64,000 nucleotides of DNA from Notospermus geniculatus (Eukaryota; Nemertea; Pilidiophora; Heteronemertea; Lineidae), in the NCBI GenBank assembly GCA_002633025.1, contig NMRB01000991.1, positions 24,558-88,557 of the forward strand, in the 5' to 3' direction. The notes below the pieces were generated by a model. It did no database searches. It was not told where the DNA came from and was given only the letters and a program-made list of their open reading frames with translations. A program made the position numbers and the translations under genes. Position 1 is the first letter of the stretch. Each line of letters opens with the position of its first letter. This document shows, piece after piece, positions 32,293 through 43,798 of this stretch.

Positions 32293-32677
32293 CAATGAGG
32301 AACCGGACGAACTAACGTCACGACGTGGCGCTGCGATCGATGAGACCGAAGTTTCTTTTTTCAACGTGATTTCCAGTCATTTCCATTAACTTCTGGCGTG
32401 AAATCAACCCATTTTTTTCGGTCGCATGACATTAAAATTTACACCATGTTGTCGCGGATGAAAATTTCTAAAATTTCTTTGCTTTTTTCCTTAAAATAAA
32501 GGGGGTAGGATGGCGATAACGGCAACGTCTTTATCTCATTTTTTCCTGTAGAAAAATGTACAGCTGATTTTTTCATGACGCAACGTCAGCACATAAAACG
32601 ACGTCAATGACGTCGGTTCGGTCTCATCGATCGCTGCGCCGACCTGTCGGGATAAACGGCACGCGGGTTCCTCATTG
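32293..32677. mobile_element. MITE family G, complete copy
   Basis: The ends CAATGAGGAACC and GGTTCCTCATTG are inverted repeats. The arms carry gatcgatgagaccgaa/tcggtctcatcgatcg, and the right half has aatgacgtcggttcgg and cgccgacctgtcgggataaa. Partial copies are at 4957, 25415, 27087 and 59854. Confidence 0.8.
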
Positions 32678-33780
32678 TTAAAGAAAACATCTTATGATGT
32701 GGTACCAAATTGCATTGAATTATCATGGATAGTTTTTGAGAAATCAGAATTTGAAGTTCGGGACGTGTTTGTGTCCACCCGATATAATAGGCTACGTGTA
32801 TCAGTTTGACCTATAGGGGCCTATTGTGTCGGCCCACTGCTTTGGACAGATTTCCCATTGAAAACACGTAAATTAAAGTCCTGGTTGGCCTAGGCCCTAT
32901 TTATTTACAACTTTTAGGAACTTTGTGGATATAATGCTGATCAAGATACTTTTTGTTTCATTGAAATATTCCAATTGGTTTAAAAAATTACATATTTCAT
33001 GGATTTGGTCAGAGGAGGATATGCGGCCTAATTTGATGACGTCATTGCAGGAATTTGCATAATGAGCATGCATTTTAATGCTGTAATGGACTTATGCAAC
33101 GATTCATGTGAGGGAATCAAGTCAGAAATTTGTCAATTAGAAAATATGTAAATGAAAATGAACTTTATCTCGACATTAGATGGGTCAGATTTGATTTCAT
33201 TTATCCCTCCAATGACATCACGCATAAATTAGCATTTTCAACCCTGGCTAGTTCTTTACAGTACGGAAAATAGCACTGGCATTTTCACACACATATTCCT
33301 CAGTATCTCCCAAGCTATTCACCGAATTGATAAAACAAAAAGCAAAATATGTCTATTTATGTACCGTATTCTATACAGTCTTCTAAACAGTAATAATCTG
33401 AGTGGTCAACTTTTGGACACAACTAAGGCTTTAATTAACAATCCTTTAAGAAAATATTCCGAAATTACGTTCATGGAGAACTCTATTGATTTCTCTTTAC
33501 TCAACTGAGCTAAAAATCTATGGTATTGTGCAAGTCCGATGGCGATTCAGATGAATTCATGATCACGGCTACCAGCGAGGAATTGGAATTCGATTAGATC
33601 GCAATGCCGGGCATCGTAAGTCAAATCGCGATATTTTTCATCTTGCTCGTGGCCATGAACTTGTCAGTAAATATTATGATCTTGGAAATCATGATGATTT
33701 TCCGTTCAACTTGTCGCGGTGCCGTGATATCTCATCATGGTTGACGTGTGACACGATAATATGTTTGATGTATTTTCAAT

Positions 33781-33805
33781 ACAGGGTGGTCCGGAAAAAA
33801 CGCAA
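33781..33805. mobile_element. Mariner-type terminal repeat, single end
   Basis: TACAGGGTGGTCCGGAAAAA resembles the ends of the element at 62281 and of mariner elements generally. The partner end was not found nearby. The paralogous copy is at about 37005. Confidence 0.5.
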
Positions 33806-34073
33806 AAGCATACTTCCACTATCCAGATCTTAGCAAAAATTTACTTGTAGCAATGGGTAGCAAACTTTCTCAAAGAAAGAAGGCGTCAAGAATCTGCAAC
33901 TCTAAAATGATGTATTTTCTAATACTAACTTTTAATAAAAACTTAATACATGTACTTAATACTTATCAAGAACATAATACTAATTTTTATCAAGAACATA
34001 ATCATAAGCGCTCAGCATGCAACTAACAGTTAAAGTTTGGGTAGTCTGATATCAACAAAAGTAAAGGCCTCAT

Positions 34074-34305
34074 CCGGCTTTACACTTTAACCCCAGTCTA
34101 CCCTGAAACCTTTCAGTAGAACTCAGATGAGCTGCGCTTTCAGCGCTACAATCTGAGCATTTCCGACTGGTACCCAATTTATACACCTGGGTGGACAGAG
34201 GCCAGTGAGGCAAAGATTGTTGCCCAAAATCTCACACTCAGTGCGATTCGAACGCGGGGCCCTCTGACCGCTAGTCAGAGACCCGAAACACTGCACCACT
34301 TTACA
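34074..34305 (-). mobile_element. SINE family T2, copy
   Basis: Read on the minus strand, a tRNA-like head (ctgactagcggtcagagg, then gcgttcgaatcgcac) is followed by tgggcaac..., gaggcaatctttgcctcactg-type sequence and the conserved caggtgtataaattgggtac segment. It ends near aaaggtttcagggtagactg. Such heads with a gtataaatgggtacc core are common in marine invertebrate SINEs. Confidence 0.7.
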
Positions 34306-34375
34306 TTTTAAACCCGTCTATCCTGAAACCGTTCAGTAGAAGTTTGGTTTATAGTCTGATATTAACAACGGTAGA

Positions 34376-34618
34376 GGTGCTCATCTGACTTTACACTTTA
34401 ACCCCAGTCTATCCTGAAACCTTTCAGTAGAACTCAGATGAGCTGCTCATTCAGCGCTACAATCTGAGCATTTCCGACCGGTACCCATTTATACACCTGG
34501 TTGGAGAGAGGCCAGTGAGGCAAAGAGACTTGCCCAAAGTCTTACACCCAGTGTGATTCGAAACCGGGATCCTCTGACCGCTAGTCGGAGACCCAAACCA
34601 TTCACCACCGTGGCTCCT
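34376..34618 (-). mobile_element. SINE family T2, copy
   Basis: A fuller copy of the same SINE: head gccacggtggtgaatggttt, B-box ggtttcgaatcac, body gggcaagtctctttgcctca and the caggtgtataaatgggtacc core, then tail gatagactggggttaaagtg. The 89-codon minus-strand frame here is the SINE itself. Confidence 0.75.
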
Positions 34619-35012
34619 TACGAGGGAAAAAAACCAACGCGATAGCATCATTACCAACGGCAACTGGCCTTCCGATTGAACCACGATGTCACATGTCATT
34701 GTATCGGAAACAACAAGCTGAAGCATTCCGGAATAAATCTGGCAGAAAAAGTAGCGGCAATGCCACGCAGCCGCCTTCTTTACGGGATAATGGCATTAGA
34801 GTATCAAAAATACGCTGCTACGAATGGACCCAGCTTGAAGTACAATGTTTTATTCAATTTATCTCATTCCACTACTGGAGAAGTGGAATCTGTCACATTT
34901 TCTTTTGCGTGGGGACTTCTTCTATAGTAGTATTCGAGATCTATCATTTGATTTTTCCTTCAGGGCCGAACCCATAGCATTATTGCTTGCCCTGGTAAGT
35001 TGAGAAGAGGCC

Positions 35013-35215
35013 GTCTCAAGCTATTGGTACTCATGTTCCTCACTTGGATGGGGCCTTTTGCTTGGTCATGCAAAGGTAGAAGGTGCAACGCGTACCACGG
35101 CGTACTGTCCCAGCGACGGACGTGAAGAGCCAGAGATGATAAATCCCATATGGCCCGGATTGGATTCGAACCCGGGGCCTTCGGCTTGCTAAACGGACGA
35201 AATAACCACTAGGCT
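35013..35215 (-). mobile_element. SINE family T3, copy
   Basis: The minus strand shows gatagcctagtggttatttc (A-box region) and cccgggttcgaatccaatcc (B-box region), followed by ggccatatgggatttatcat and a tail with aggaacatgagtac. Copies are at 38530-38750 and, in plus orientation, 63247-63438. Confidence 0.7.
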
Positions 35216-35262
35216 ATCAACGAGATGCATATTAGATAGAATCTAATATCACCTCTTTCTGN

Positions 35263-35530
35263 TTGAACCAAGGTAGTCATGTTTGGTATCAAACTAAAGG
35301 TAATGAAGCGTAGGTTTGAAGTGACCTACTTCCATGACCTACTGACCTACTTAAAGACCAGTTGAGCCAAGGTTGTCATGTTTGGTATCAAACTAAAGGT
35401 AATGAAGTGTAGGTTTGAACTGACCTACTTCCATGACCTAGTGACCTACTTAAAGACTAGTTGAACCAAGGTAGTCATGTTTGGTATCAAACTAAAGGTA
35501 ATGAAGTGTAGGTTTGAAGTGACCTACTTC
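35263..35530. repeat. 99-bp tandem repeat, 2.7 units
   Basis: Units start ttgaaccaaggtagtcatgt at 35263, 35362 and 35461. The inner motif tgaccta occurs repeatedly on the plus strand. The array begins directly at the N at 35262. Confidence 0.95.
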
Positions 35531-35997
35531 TGTTCCATAACTGGAGAACTGCTTCATCAATCAACATGGTTGCCACAGGGCATTAAAAAGCATTAAAAGT
35601 CATTATCTCCATTCTGTGTTTTTTTAAGGCATTAAAAAGGCATTATTTTTACTGCAAAGCAAACAGAGGCATTAAAAAGGTCTTAAATTAGGCCTATAGT
35701 AGGTGTTGTGTCAAAACAGCATTGCTCAAGCGCGCTGTTAGGCCCTTACCGGGCTTGGCTAGCCGCTTGTACTCAATCATGTCAACAAAGTTCAAAAACG
35801 TTTTGTTATCTTTGACTCAGATGTGCAATTTGAATGAATATGAAGCCCGAAGATGTTGTGAATTGGCATTAAATTATGCCTAGACGTGGCATTAAAAAGG
35901 CATTAAAAGTCATTAAATGTGTTGTTGTGATTGCTGTGGCAACCATGATCAAATTCACATGTCAGCTGAGCGCATCGCCCTTGGGCGACTTGTTGAT
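35531..35997. other. Stretch rich in ggcattaaaaagg words
   Basis: The motif gcattaaaa(a)g recurs about ten times between 35579 and 35920. gttgccacagggcattaaaa near the left is answered by gctgtggcaacc on the right, suggesting a small inverted-repeat element of about 380 bp. Confidence 0.5.
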
Positions 35998-37261
35998 CAA
36001 TCAGAATTTGTAAGTTCGGGACGTGTTTGTGTCCATCCGATATAATGTCAGTTTGATCTATAGGGGCCTATTGTGTCTGCCCACTGCTTTGGACATATTT
36101 CCCATTGAAAACACGTAAATTAAAGTCCTTTTTGGCATATTTATTTACAACTTTAGGAACTTTGTGGATATAATGCTGATCAAGATACTTTTTGTTTCAT
36201 TGAAAAATTCCAGTTGGTTAAAACGCTATAACATATTTCATGGATTTGGTCAGAGGAGGATGTTCGGCCTAATTTGATGACGTCATTGCAGGCACTTGCA
36301 TAATTAGCATGCATTTTAATGCTGTAATGGACTGTAATGCAACTGTTCATGTGAGAGAATCAAGTCAGAAATTTGTCAATTAGAAAATATGTAAATGAAA
36401 ATGAACTTTATCTCGACATTAGATGGGTCAGATTTGATTTCATTTATCCCTCCAATGACATCACGCATAAATTAGCATTTTCAACCCTGGCTTGTTCCTT
36501 ACAGTACAGAAAATAGCACTGGCATTTTCACACACATATTCCTCGATATCTCGAATTGATAAAACAAAAAGCAAAATATGTCTATTTATGTATTCTATAC
36601 ACTTCTAAACAGTAATAATCCGAGTGGTCAATTTTTGGACACAACTAGGACTTTAATTAACAATCCTTTAAGAAAATATTCCGAATTTACGTTCATGGAG
36701 AACTCTATTGATTTCTCGTTACTCAACTCAGCTAAAAATATATGGCATTGTGCAAGTCCGATGGCGATTCAGATGAATTCATGATCACGGCTACCAGCGA
36801 GGAATTGGAATTCGATTAGATCGCAATGCCGGGCATCGTAAGTCAAATCGCGATATTTTTCATCTTCCTCGTGGCCATGAACTTGTCAGTAAATATTATG
36901 ATCTTGGAAATCATGATGATTTTCCGTTCAACTTGTCGCGGTGCCGTGATATCTCATCATGGTTGACATGTGACACGGTAATATGTTTGATGTATTTCCT
37001 ATACAGGGTGGTCCGGAAAAAACGCATTAAAGAATACTTCCACTATCCAGATCTTAGCAAATATTACTTAATGTAGCAATGGGTAGCAAAACTTTCTCAA
37101 AGAAAGAAGGCATCAAGAATCTGCATCTCTAAAATGATGATTTTCTTATACATGTACTAACTTGTTCAATTTTTATCAAGAACATAATCATAAGCGTTCA
37201 GCATGCAACTAAAAGTAAAGTTTGGGTAGTCTGATATCAACAACAGTAGAGGCCTCATTTT

Positions 37262-37497
37262 GTCATCCGGCTTTACACTTTAACCCCAGTCTATCCTGAA
37301 GCGTTCAGTAGAACTCAGATGAGTTCCTCATGTAGCGTTATAATCGAGCATTTCCGACCGGTACCTATTCACCTGGTTGGAGAGAGGCCAGTGAGGCAAA
37401 GAGACTTGCCCAAAGTCTCACGCCACAGTGGGATTCGAACCCTGGGCTCTCTGACCGCTAGTCGGAGACCCGAAACACTACACCATCGTGGCTACAC
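37262..37497 (-). mobile_element. SINE family T2, copy
   Basis: Head gatggtgtagtgtttcgggt and B-box gggttcgaatcccac read on the minus strand, then the gggcaagtctctttgcctca body and the tail. This copy is not in unit E copy 1. Confidence 0.7.
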
Positions 37498-37595
37498 CAC
37501 TTTACATTTTAAACCCCAGTCTATCCTGAAACCTTTCGGTAGAAGTATGGTTTATAGTCTGATATCAACAACGGTAGATCTGAGGTTCTCATCTG

Positions 37596-37820
37596 ACTTT
37601 ACACTTTAACCCCAGTCTGTCCTGAAACCTTTCAGTACAACTCAGATGAGCTGCGCTTTCAGCGCTACAATCTGAGCATTTCCGACTGGTACCCAATTTA
37701 TACACCTGGGTGGACAGAGGCCAGTGAGGCAAAGATTGTTGCCCAAAATCTCACACTCAGTGCGATTCGAACGCGGGGCCCTCTGACCGCTAGTCAGAGA
37801 CCCGAAACACTGCACCACTT
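37596..37820 (-). mobile_element. SINE family T2, copy
   Basis: The duplicate of the SINE at 34074-34305, with the same unusual ttgttgcccaaaatctcaca stretch (plus strand). Confidence 0.7.
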
Positions 37821-37905
37821 TACATTTTAAACCCGTCTATCCTGAAACCGTTCAGTAGAAGTTTGGTTTATAGTCTGATATTAACAACGGTAGAGGTGCT
37901 CATCT

Positions 37906-38137
37906 GACTTTACACTTTAACCCCAGTCTATCCTGAAACCTTTCAGTAGAACTCAGATGAGCTGCTCATTCAGCGCTACAATCTGAGCATTTCCGACCGG
38001 TACCCATTTATACACCTGGTTGGAGAGAGGCCAGTGAGGCAAAGAGACTTGCCCAAAGTCTTACACCCAGTGTGATTCGAAACCGGGATCCTCTGACCGC
38101 TAGTCGGAGACCCAAACCATTCACCACCGTGGCTCCT
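37906..38137 (-). mobile_element. SINE family T2, copy
   Basis: The duplicate of the SINE at 34376-34618 and essentially identical to it. Confidence 0.75.
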
Positions 38138-38529
38138 TACGAGGGAAAAAAACCAACGCGATAGCATCATTACCAACGGCAACTGGCCTTCCGATTGAAC
38201 CACGATGTCACATGTCATTGTATCGGAAACAACAAGCTGAAGCATTCCGGAATAAATCTGGCAGAAAAAGTAGCGGCAATGCCACGCAGCCGCCTTCTTT
38301 ACGGGATAATGGCATTAGAGTATCAAAAATACGCTGCTACGAATGGACCGAGCTTGAAGTACAATGTTTTATTCAATTTATCTCATTCCACTACTGGAGA
38401 AGTGGAATCTGTCACATTTTCTTTTGCGTGGGGACTTCTTCTATAGTAGTATTCGAGATCTATCATTTGATTTTTCCTTCAGGGCCGAACCCATAGCATT
38501 ATTGCTTGCCCTGGTAAGTTGAGAAGAGG

Positions 38530-38750
38530 CCGTCTCAAGCTATTGGTACTCATGTTCCTCACTTGGATGGGGACTTTTGCTTGGTCATGCAAAGGTGCAA
38601 GGTACAAAGCGTACCACGGCGTACTGCCCCATGCGACGGATGTGAAGAGCCAGAGGTGATTAATCCCATATGGCCCGGATTGAATTCGAACCCGGGGTCT
38701 TCCGCTTGCTAAACGGATGAAATAACCACTAGGCTATCAACGAGATGCAT
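38530..38750 (-). mobile_element. SINE family T3, copy
   Basis: The duplicate of 35013-35215 with several substitutions, for example in the aaggtgcaaggtacaaagcg segment. Confidence 0.7.
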
Positions 38751-38781
38751 ATTAGATAGAATCTAATATCACCTCTTTCTG

Positions 38782-38883
38782 GGCCCCCCCCCCGCCCCCC
38801 CGAATTGTTTGTCACAGGATTAAGGGGCTTGGTCTCCCGAGAATCCAATTCAATGGTGCCGCTTTATCCGTAAAAGTATTGTC
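38782..38883. repeat. Poly-C/G tract and family H fragment
   Basis: A C tract at 38785-38800 is followed by ggattaaggggcttggtctc and gccgctttatccgtaaaagt, words seen in the family H copies at 9.6 and 25.4 kb. Confidence 0.5.
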
Positions 38884-39204
38884 TGGGGACTATCCTATAT
38901 CGGGGTCATTAGATTCTATTACACCGGTACAAAGCAATAGAGGGACTTGCAAATCACTGTTACTTTTTCTATTATGCTATAAATCCCAGAGGATACGTCA
39001 GAAATTGATTTTAGCTTTGGATCCGATTGGAATATTGTCTACCGTAGTCGTCTTCATTTCAAAGATACATGTACAAAAAGAAAAAATATCATTGATACAC
39101 AAATAGAAAAGAAATTTGCCGTTTGTTTAGGTGACAGTAATCTGGCGCCGGAGAAGATTTTTTACAGTCTGGCAAAATAGATAAGTCAGCTAAGAACAGT
39201 TGTC

Positions 39205-39768
39205 TTAAAGATAATGTATCACGGGTATTTTCACGGGCCACGAAAATCATTGTTTATTTACATTTTCCTTGTTTGTGTTCAGTCTTTCTTTGTCTTACGA
39301 GTAATTTGTTGGTGGCATGTTCCTCTAGAATTTTTTTTGGATACCGAAAGTCTTCAATTTGGTGAGTTGTCATGTCCCATATGACCAAAATAACGTAACG
39401 TAAACATCCTTGTTTACAAACATTGAATGTAAACAATGAAGTCTATACTACCGAAAGTATTCAATTTGGTGGGGTGCCATCTCCCAAAATTCCAAAATAA
39501 CATAATGTATTAAAACATCCATGTTTACAAACAATGAAGTCCACCGAAAGTGTTCAATTTGGTGGGTTGGCATGTCCCAAAGTGTTAAACTAACATACAT
39601 GTACTTTAAACATCGGGCATGTAATAATAACAGGTTTCAAAGGTGAAAGACATAGCTTCCTACCGGACTCGAACCCACGGATCCCCGCATTAGGCATCAA
39701 TCGCCTTTAAACATCTATGTTTACTAACATTGAATGTAAACAATGAAGTCATGATACATTATCTTTAA
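39205..39768. mobile_element. MITE family M, copy in unit 1
   Basis: The ends ttaaagataatgtatcacgg and catgatacattatctttaa are inverted repeats. Inside, catgtttacaaacattgaat and gaaagt(c/a)ttcaatttggtg recur several times as imperfect tandem segments of about 100 bp. Confidence 0.7.
39615..39705 (-). mobile_element. 5'-truncated T1 SINE, 10-bp TSD
   Basis: TTTAAACATC flanks it exactly (39605-39614, 39706-39715). The sister unit has the uninterrupted site tttaaagatcc near 41033. The insert holds the B-box part of the tRNA head and the 3' end gaaacctgttattatt, so the A-box half is missing, as expected for incomplete reverse transcription. Confidence 0.85.
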
Positions 39769-40240
39769 ATGAATAGAAAATGTATCATGTTTCTGCTAGG
39801 TTACAGCGAATACATCATCCAGAAGAAATGTAGTGATTCCCTGCTGACTTCCCTTTCACTCAGGGAAACAGAAAAAAGGGCTTCATAAACCTTGTTGTTA
39901 CATTTCCGACTACTTTTTCCTGCTGGTAAAACGCGGAGGTGAACTTCGTCATCGATCCGCCGGTTGCCTGTTTATATCCGTTGAACAAGACGTCGAACTA
40001 TCCCCTTTTATCGCTGAAAAAAATCGCCTGGAGGGAAGAGTTTTGTTACAAAGTGACATCTTAAACTTGCCAGATCGCTTCGACAAGTGGCGTTCCCACA
40101 GGAAAAGGAGAGTAAAAACTCGACAAACCTGTAATTGATGAGGTCAAATTTACCGCCTCATTTCCTCTTCTTGCACGATTAGCACAAAAAGATGCACACA
40201 AAGAAGAGTTTGCCTACCGTAAATAGCGACTGACATTATC

Positions 40241-41556
40241 TGGGGACTATCCTATATCGGGGTCATTATATTCTATTACACCGGTACAAAGCAATAGAGG
40301 GACTTGCAAATCACTGTTACTTTTTCTATTATGCTATAAATCCCAGAGGATACGTCAGAAATTGATTTTAGCTTTGGATCCGATTGGAATATTGTCTACC
40401 GTAGTCGTCTTTATTTCAAAGATAAAAAAGAAAAAATATCATTGATACAGAAATAGAAAAGAAATTTGCCGTTTGTTTAGGTGACAGTAATCTGGCGCCG
40501 GAGAAGGTTTTTTACAGTCTGGCAAAATAGATAAGTCAGCGAACAACACTTGTCTTAAAGATAATGTATCACGGGTATTTTCGCGGGCCACGAAAATCAT
40601 TGTTAATTTACATTTGTTTGTGTCCAGTCTTTCTATGAGTAATTTCTTGCTGACATGCCCCTCTAGAAATTCTTTTGATGCCGAAAGTATTCCGTTTGGT
40701 GGGTCTAGTCCAGTCTTTGTCTTACGAATAATTTGTTGGTGGTATGCTCCCCTAGAATTTTTTTTATACCGAAAGTATTCAATTTGGTGAGTTGGCATGT
40801 CCCAATAGTCCAAAATAACGTAATGTAAACATTTATGTTTACAAACATTGAATGTAAACAATGAAACCATGATAAATCATCTTTAAAAGTACATTATCTT
40901 TAAAAGTACATTATCTTTAAAAGTACAAAATAACATACTCTAAACATCCATGTTTACAAACATTGAATGAAGTCTACCGAAAGTGTTCAATTTGGTGGGT
41001 TGGCATGTCCCAACTTTTTAAAATGACATACTTTAAAGATCCATGTTTACAAACATTGAATGTAAACAATGAAGTCATGATACATTATCTTTAAATGAAT
41101 AGAAAATGTATCATGTTTCTGCAAGGTTACTGTAAATAAATCATCCAGAAGAAATGTAGTGATTCCCTGCTGACATCCCTTTCACAGAGGGAAACAGAAA
41201 AAGGGCTCCATAAACCTTGTTGTTACATTTCTGACTACTTTATCCTGCTGGTAAAACGCGGAGGTGAACTTCGCCATCGATCCGCCGGTTGCCTGTTTAT
41301 ATCCGTTGAACAAGACGTCGCACGATCCCCTTTTATCACGGCAAAAAAATAGCCTGGAGGGAGGAGTTTTGTTACAAAGTGACATCTTAAACTTGCCAGA
41401 TCGGTTCGACAAGTAGCGTTCCCACAGGAAAAGGAGAGTAAAAACTCGACAAACCTGTAATTGATGAGGTCAAATTTACCGCCTCATTTCCCCTTCTTGC
41501 ACGATTAGCACAAAAAGATGCACACAAAGAAGAGTTTGCCTACCGTAAATAGCGAC
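40241..41556. repeat. 1.3-kb tandem duplication, unit 2
   Basis: Direct repeat of 38884-40240. It lacks the SINE at 39615 but has an extra family M internal segment near 40700 and a three-copy 19-bp array attatctttaaaagtac at about 40880-40925. Confidence 0.9.
40552..41096. mobile_element. MITE family M, copy in unit 2
   Basis: Same ends as the copy at 39205. Two minus-strand frames (143 and 76 codons at 40439-40870 and 41182-41412) overlap this unit; they have no domain and are broken in unit 1. Confidence 0.7.
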
Positions 41557-41639
41557 TGACATTATCGACCTGGCTTCAGCTGTTTATTTCGTTTTATCTG
41601 TGCCTTCACGTAACAGTAAGACATTTAAGTTTGCGGGTT
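41557..41639. other. Short unannotated gap
   Basis: Nothing is recognised. Confidence 0.4.
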
Positions 41640-42090
41640 CGATTTTTAGCTCACCTGGTGTGTTCTTATCCCAATCACACTGAGCTAGTTCTCAGTACGT
41701 TCTTGAAAATTTTGCCGAACGGGCTCAAACTATGTGCGAACCCTCTATGCGTACATCGAATTTTGGCCCTTTTCAACTTCAAAAATGGTTGCCAGTCGGC
41801 CATCTTGAAAATGGGATTTAGCCAATATCTCATGAAGAACAGCAGCTAGAATGTTGTAACTTGGTACAAATATGTATGCAGATAACCTCTATACTTTTGC
41901 CAAATTTTAGCTCTATTGCACTTCAAATATGACCGCCAGTCGTCCATCTTGCAAAAAAAGTACTTTGGCTCATATCATATGAACAATACCACAAAGAAAC
42001 TTCTAACCTGGTGTGATGTTTACCTGGCACATATCGACACTTGTTCGTTCTTTACATTTACCCAGGTGAGCACATGGTCCATGGACCATT
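41640..42090. mobile_element. Dispersed repeat family F, copy 2
   Basis: It runs from ttttagctcacctggtgtg to cacccaggtgagcacatg, matching 30727-31157. The start and end both contain (ct)cacctgg/ccaggtgag, so the element has short inverted ends. Confidence 0.7.
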
Positions 42091-43024
42091 TCATTCTAGT
42101 TCTAACGCAATAGAGAGGGTGACTATGTTTTGAAGCGCAGAATTTTTTTTCCAAATATGGCCTGGAATCAAAGTTACAACCTTAGGGTTGACAGATATCG
42201 ACATTTCCATGTCTTCGCTCTCTAACACCCCTCTCGTACGGGAAATGGCCCATGATCAGTGCTAGTGAAATGAACACAACAGCCCGAGGGTACGAGGAAA
42301 TCCACCTGTAGCAGACGTATTGACAGTCGATCGGGAAAATGGTTCACTAAGAGGGTTATACAAAGATCTTGATATGGATTTCACTGCTCTGTGCACATGT
42401 TGGAATTCCTGGACCTTCGCCTTCCTTTCGTCTTGCCGGATCTTTACCCTGTTTAGCCACAAGGCCCACGATAGTTTGTGCTGCAGGAGGTGAGGTAGTC
42501 AATGTAAAAAATCGTCCGGTCCCATGGGTACAAATACTGATTTCCCCATGGGTTCAAATGACCGAACTGGGTAGCATAAACCTAAAAGTTGGACTTGAAT
42601 GTGTCCAGTGAGCTTGGATATGCCAGCCCATGCTGGCCAGCTCCAGGTCCAAGCTGCTCATGGGTGCCAACATCCCACGGGTAGCAATCGTAGATGGGCC
42701 AAAGTGACCTATGAAACTGGTCATTTCCAACCCAAAGAACATACATACTTCTGGTAGCTCGACTTGAAAGTGCCAGCCTGAAGAAGACCCCGGTTGGGGT
42801 CGAAAATTTGCTAAAATTTCTGGAGGACGACTTCGGTTATTATATACCCAAAGAACAGATATTCTGGGTACCAAGAATCCATTCTCTTGTACCTATTAAA
42901 ACAAACCCATGGCAAACGGGTCCAGTCAGGGGACAAGGAATGAATGGGTTTCTCGAGCTTATTAGTTTTTACAGTGTAGATCTAGATCTATGGATAGATG
43001 AGGCCCAGTCGTGGCCCTCCTACT
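42091..43024. other. Mostly unannotated; imperfect palindrome
   Basis: Between about 42490 and 42860 words such as ccatgggta/tacccatgg-type and aacccaaagaacata/tatacccaaagaacag suggest a decayed inverted or direct repeat. No gene is seen. Confidence 0.35.
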
Positions 43025-43174
43025 GGGGAGGTTTCGAAATCAAACGATAAACCAAAACTTTACGACAACGTTATTTTTCATACTGCACATTAAACAGATT
43101 TTGCATTGCATTTCAGTACAAAAATAAAGTTGTCGTTAACGTTTACGTTTATCGTTTGATTTCGAAACCTCCCC
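43025..43174. mobile_element. Palindromic MITE, ATCAAACGATAAAC family, copy 2
   Basis: The ends GGGGAGGTTTCGAAATCAAA and TTTGATTTCGAAACCTCCCC are perfect inverted repeats. It is 150 bp; copy 1 at 18174 is 148 bp. Confidence 0.9.
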
Positions 43175-43798
43175 ATTATCTACACATGCACGACAACTCT
43201 ACAGTGTTAATAGTGGATGAAGAGGATTGAGGTAAAAACCTTGCTGTCGGAGAATGCTCGAAAATCTGAGACCTTTTATATCAAATGCTACACGCCTGAA
43301 ATCGACCGCTGTTTTGGGTACTTGTACTCTGGCGATAAAAGAAGGCAGTTTCACACGCAATGTACCCCATCCCATTGCGTCTGGAGATACTAGAACCATT
43401 TACGTCTCCCTAAACTGCGTCTTTGAGGCGTTAAAAGGAGTGATAAGGCCAGTGCTGTCGAACTGATACCGTCTCTCACGCAATGTTCACTGGAGTGAAT
43501 ATGGTTTAGTACTAGTATCACCGTCCACAAGCACGACAAGAAGAAGTGTGGCGTACTGTTCAGTACGATATCACCGGGATCGTTTGATTAGGGTGCAAGG
43601 CGTCTTTTCGTAACGGCTCGATTAGGTTTTCATCAAAAGAAGTACGTTACACTGGCTTCTGTTGAACAGTCAATCGGAGCCAAAGATGCTGACTATTGAT
43701 AGGGTACAGTCTCTCATGTGTTGTACGATCACTGACTCGCCTCCGCATCAAGTGGCGTCGGATGCTGACCAAACGAACTTTGTATGTTCATTGGACAA
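43175..43798. other. Unannotated stretch
   Basis: Frames of 66-70 codons on both strands around 43200-43466 have no domain. No repeat is recognised. Confidence 0.4.

Larger units (their letters stand above)
32745..35261. repeat. 2.5-kb duplicated unit E, copy 1
   Basis: It is repeated at 35998-38781. The left 1.3 kb differs by numerous substitutions and indels, while the right 1.15 kb (from about 34110) is almost identical. It ends at the single N at 35262, where copy 2 runs into a long C tract. It contains two T2 SINEs and a T3 SINE. Frames of 83-94 codons are identical in both copies only because the DNA is. Confidence 0.85.
35998..38781. repeat. 2.8-kb duplicated unit E, copy 2
   Basis: Partner of 32745-35261. 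It carries additional T2 SINE sequence between 37262 and 37625. It ends at atcacctctttctggg, followed by a C tract (38785-38800). Confidence 0.85.
38884..40240. repeat. 1.36-kb tandem duplication, unit 1
   Basis: It starts tggggactatcctatatcgg and repeats from 40241. The junction shares TC with both outer flanks. It contains a family M MITE and a SINE insertion absent from unit 2. Confidence 0.9.

Noticed and set aside
34457-34977. Frames of 83-94 codons identical in both E units
   Set aside because: The DNA itself is nearly identical over this part, and one frame lies in a SINE. Identity is no evidence of coding.
36578-36784. 68-codon frame in unit E copy 2, followed by another open stretch
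   Set aside because: The counterpart at 33.4 kb has an in-frame stop, and no protein family was recognised.
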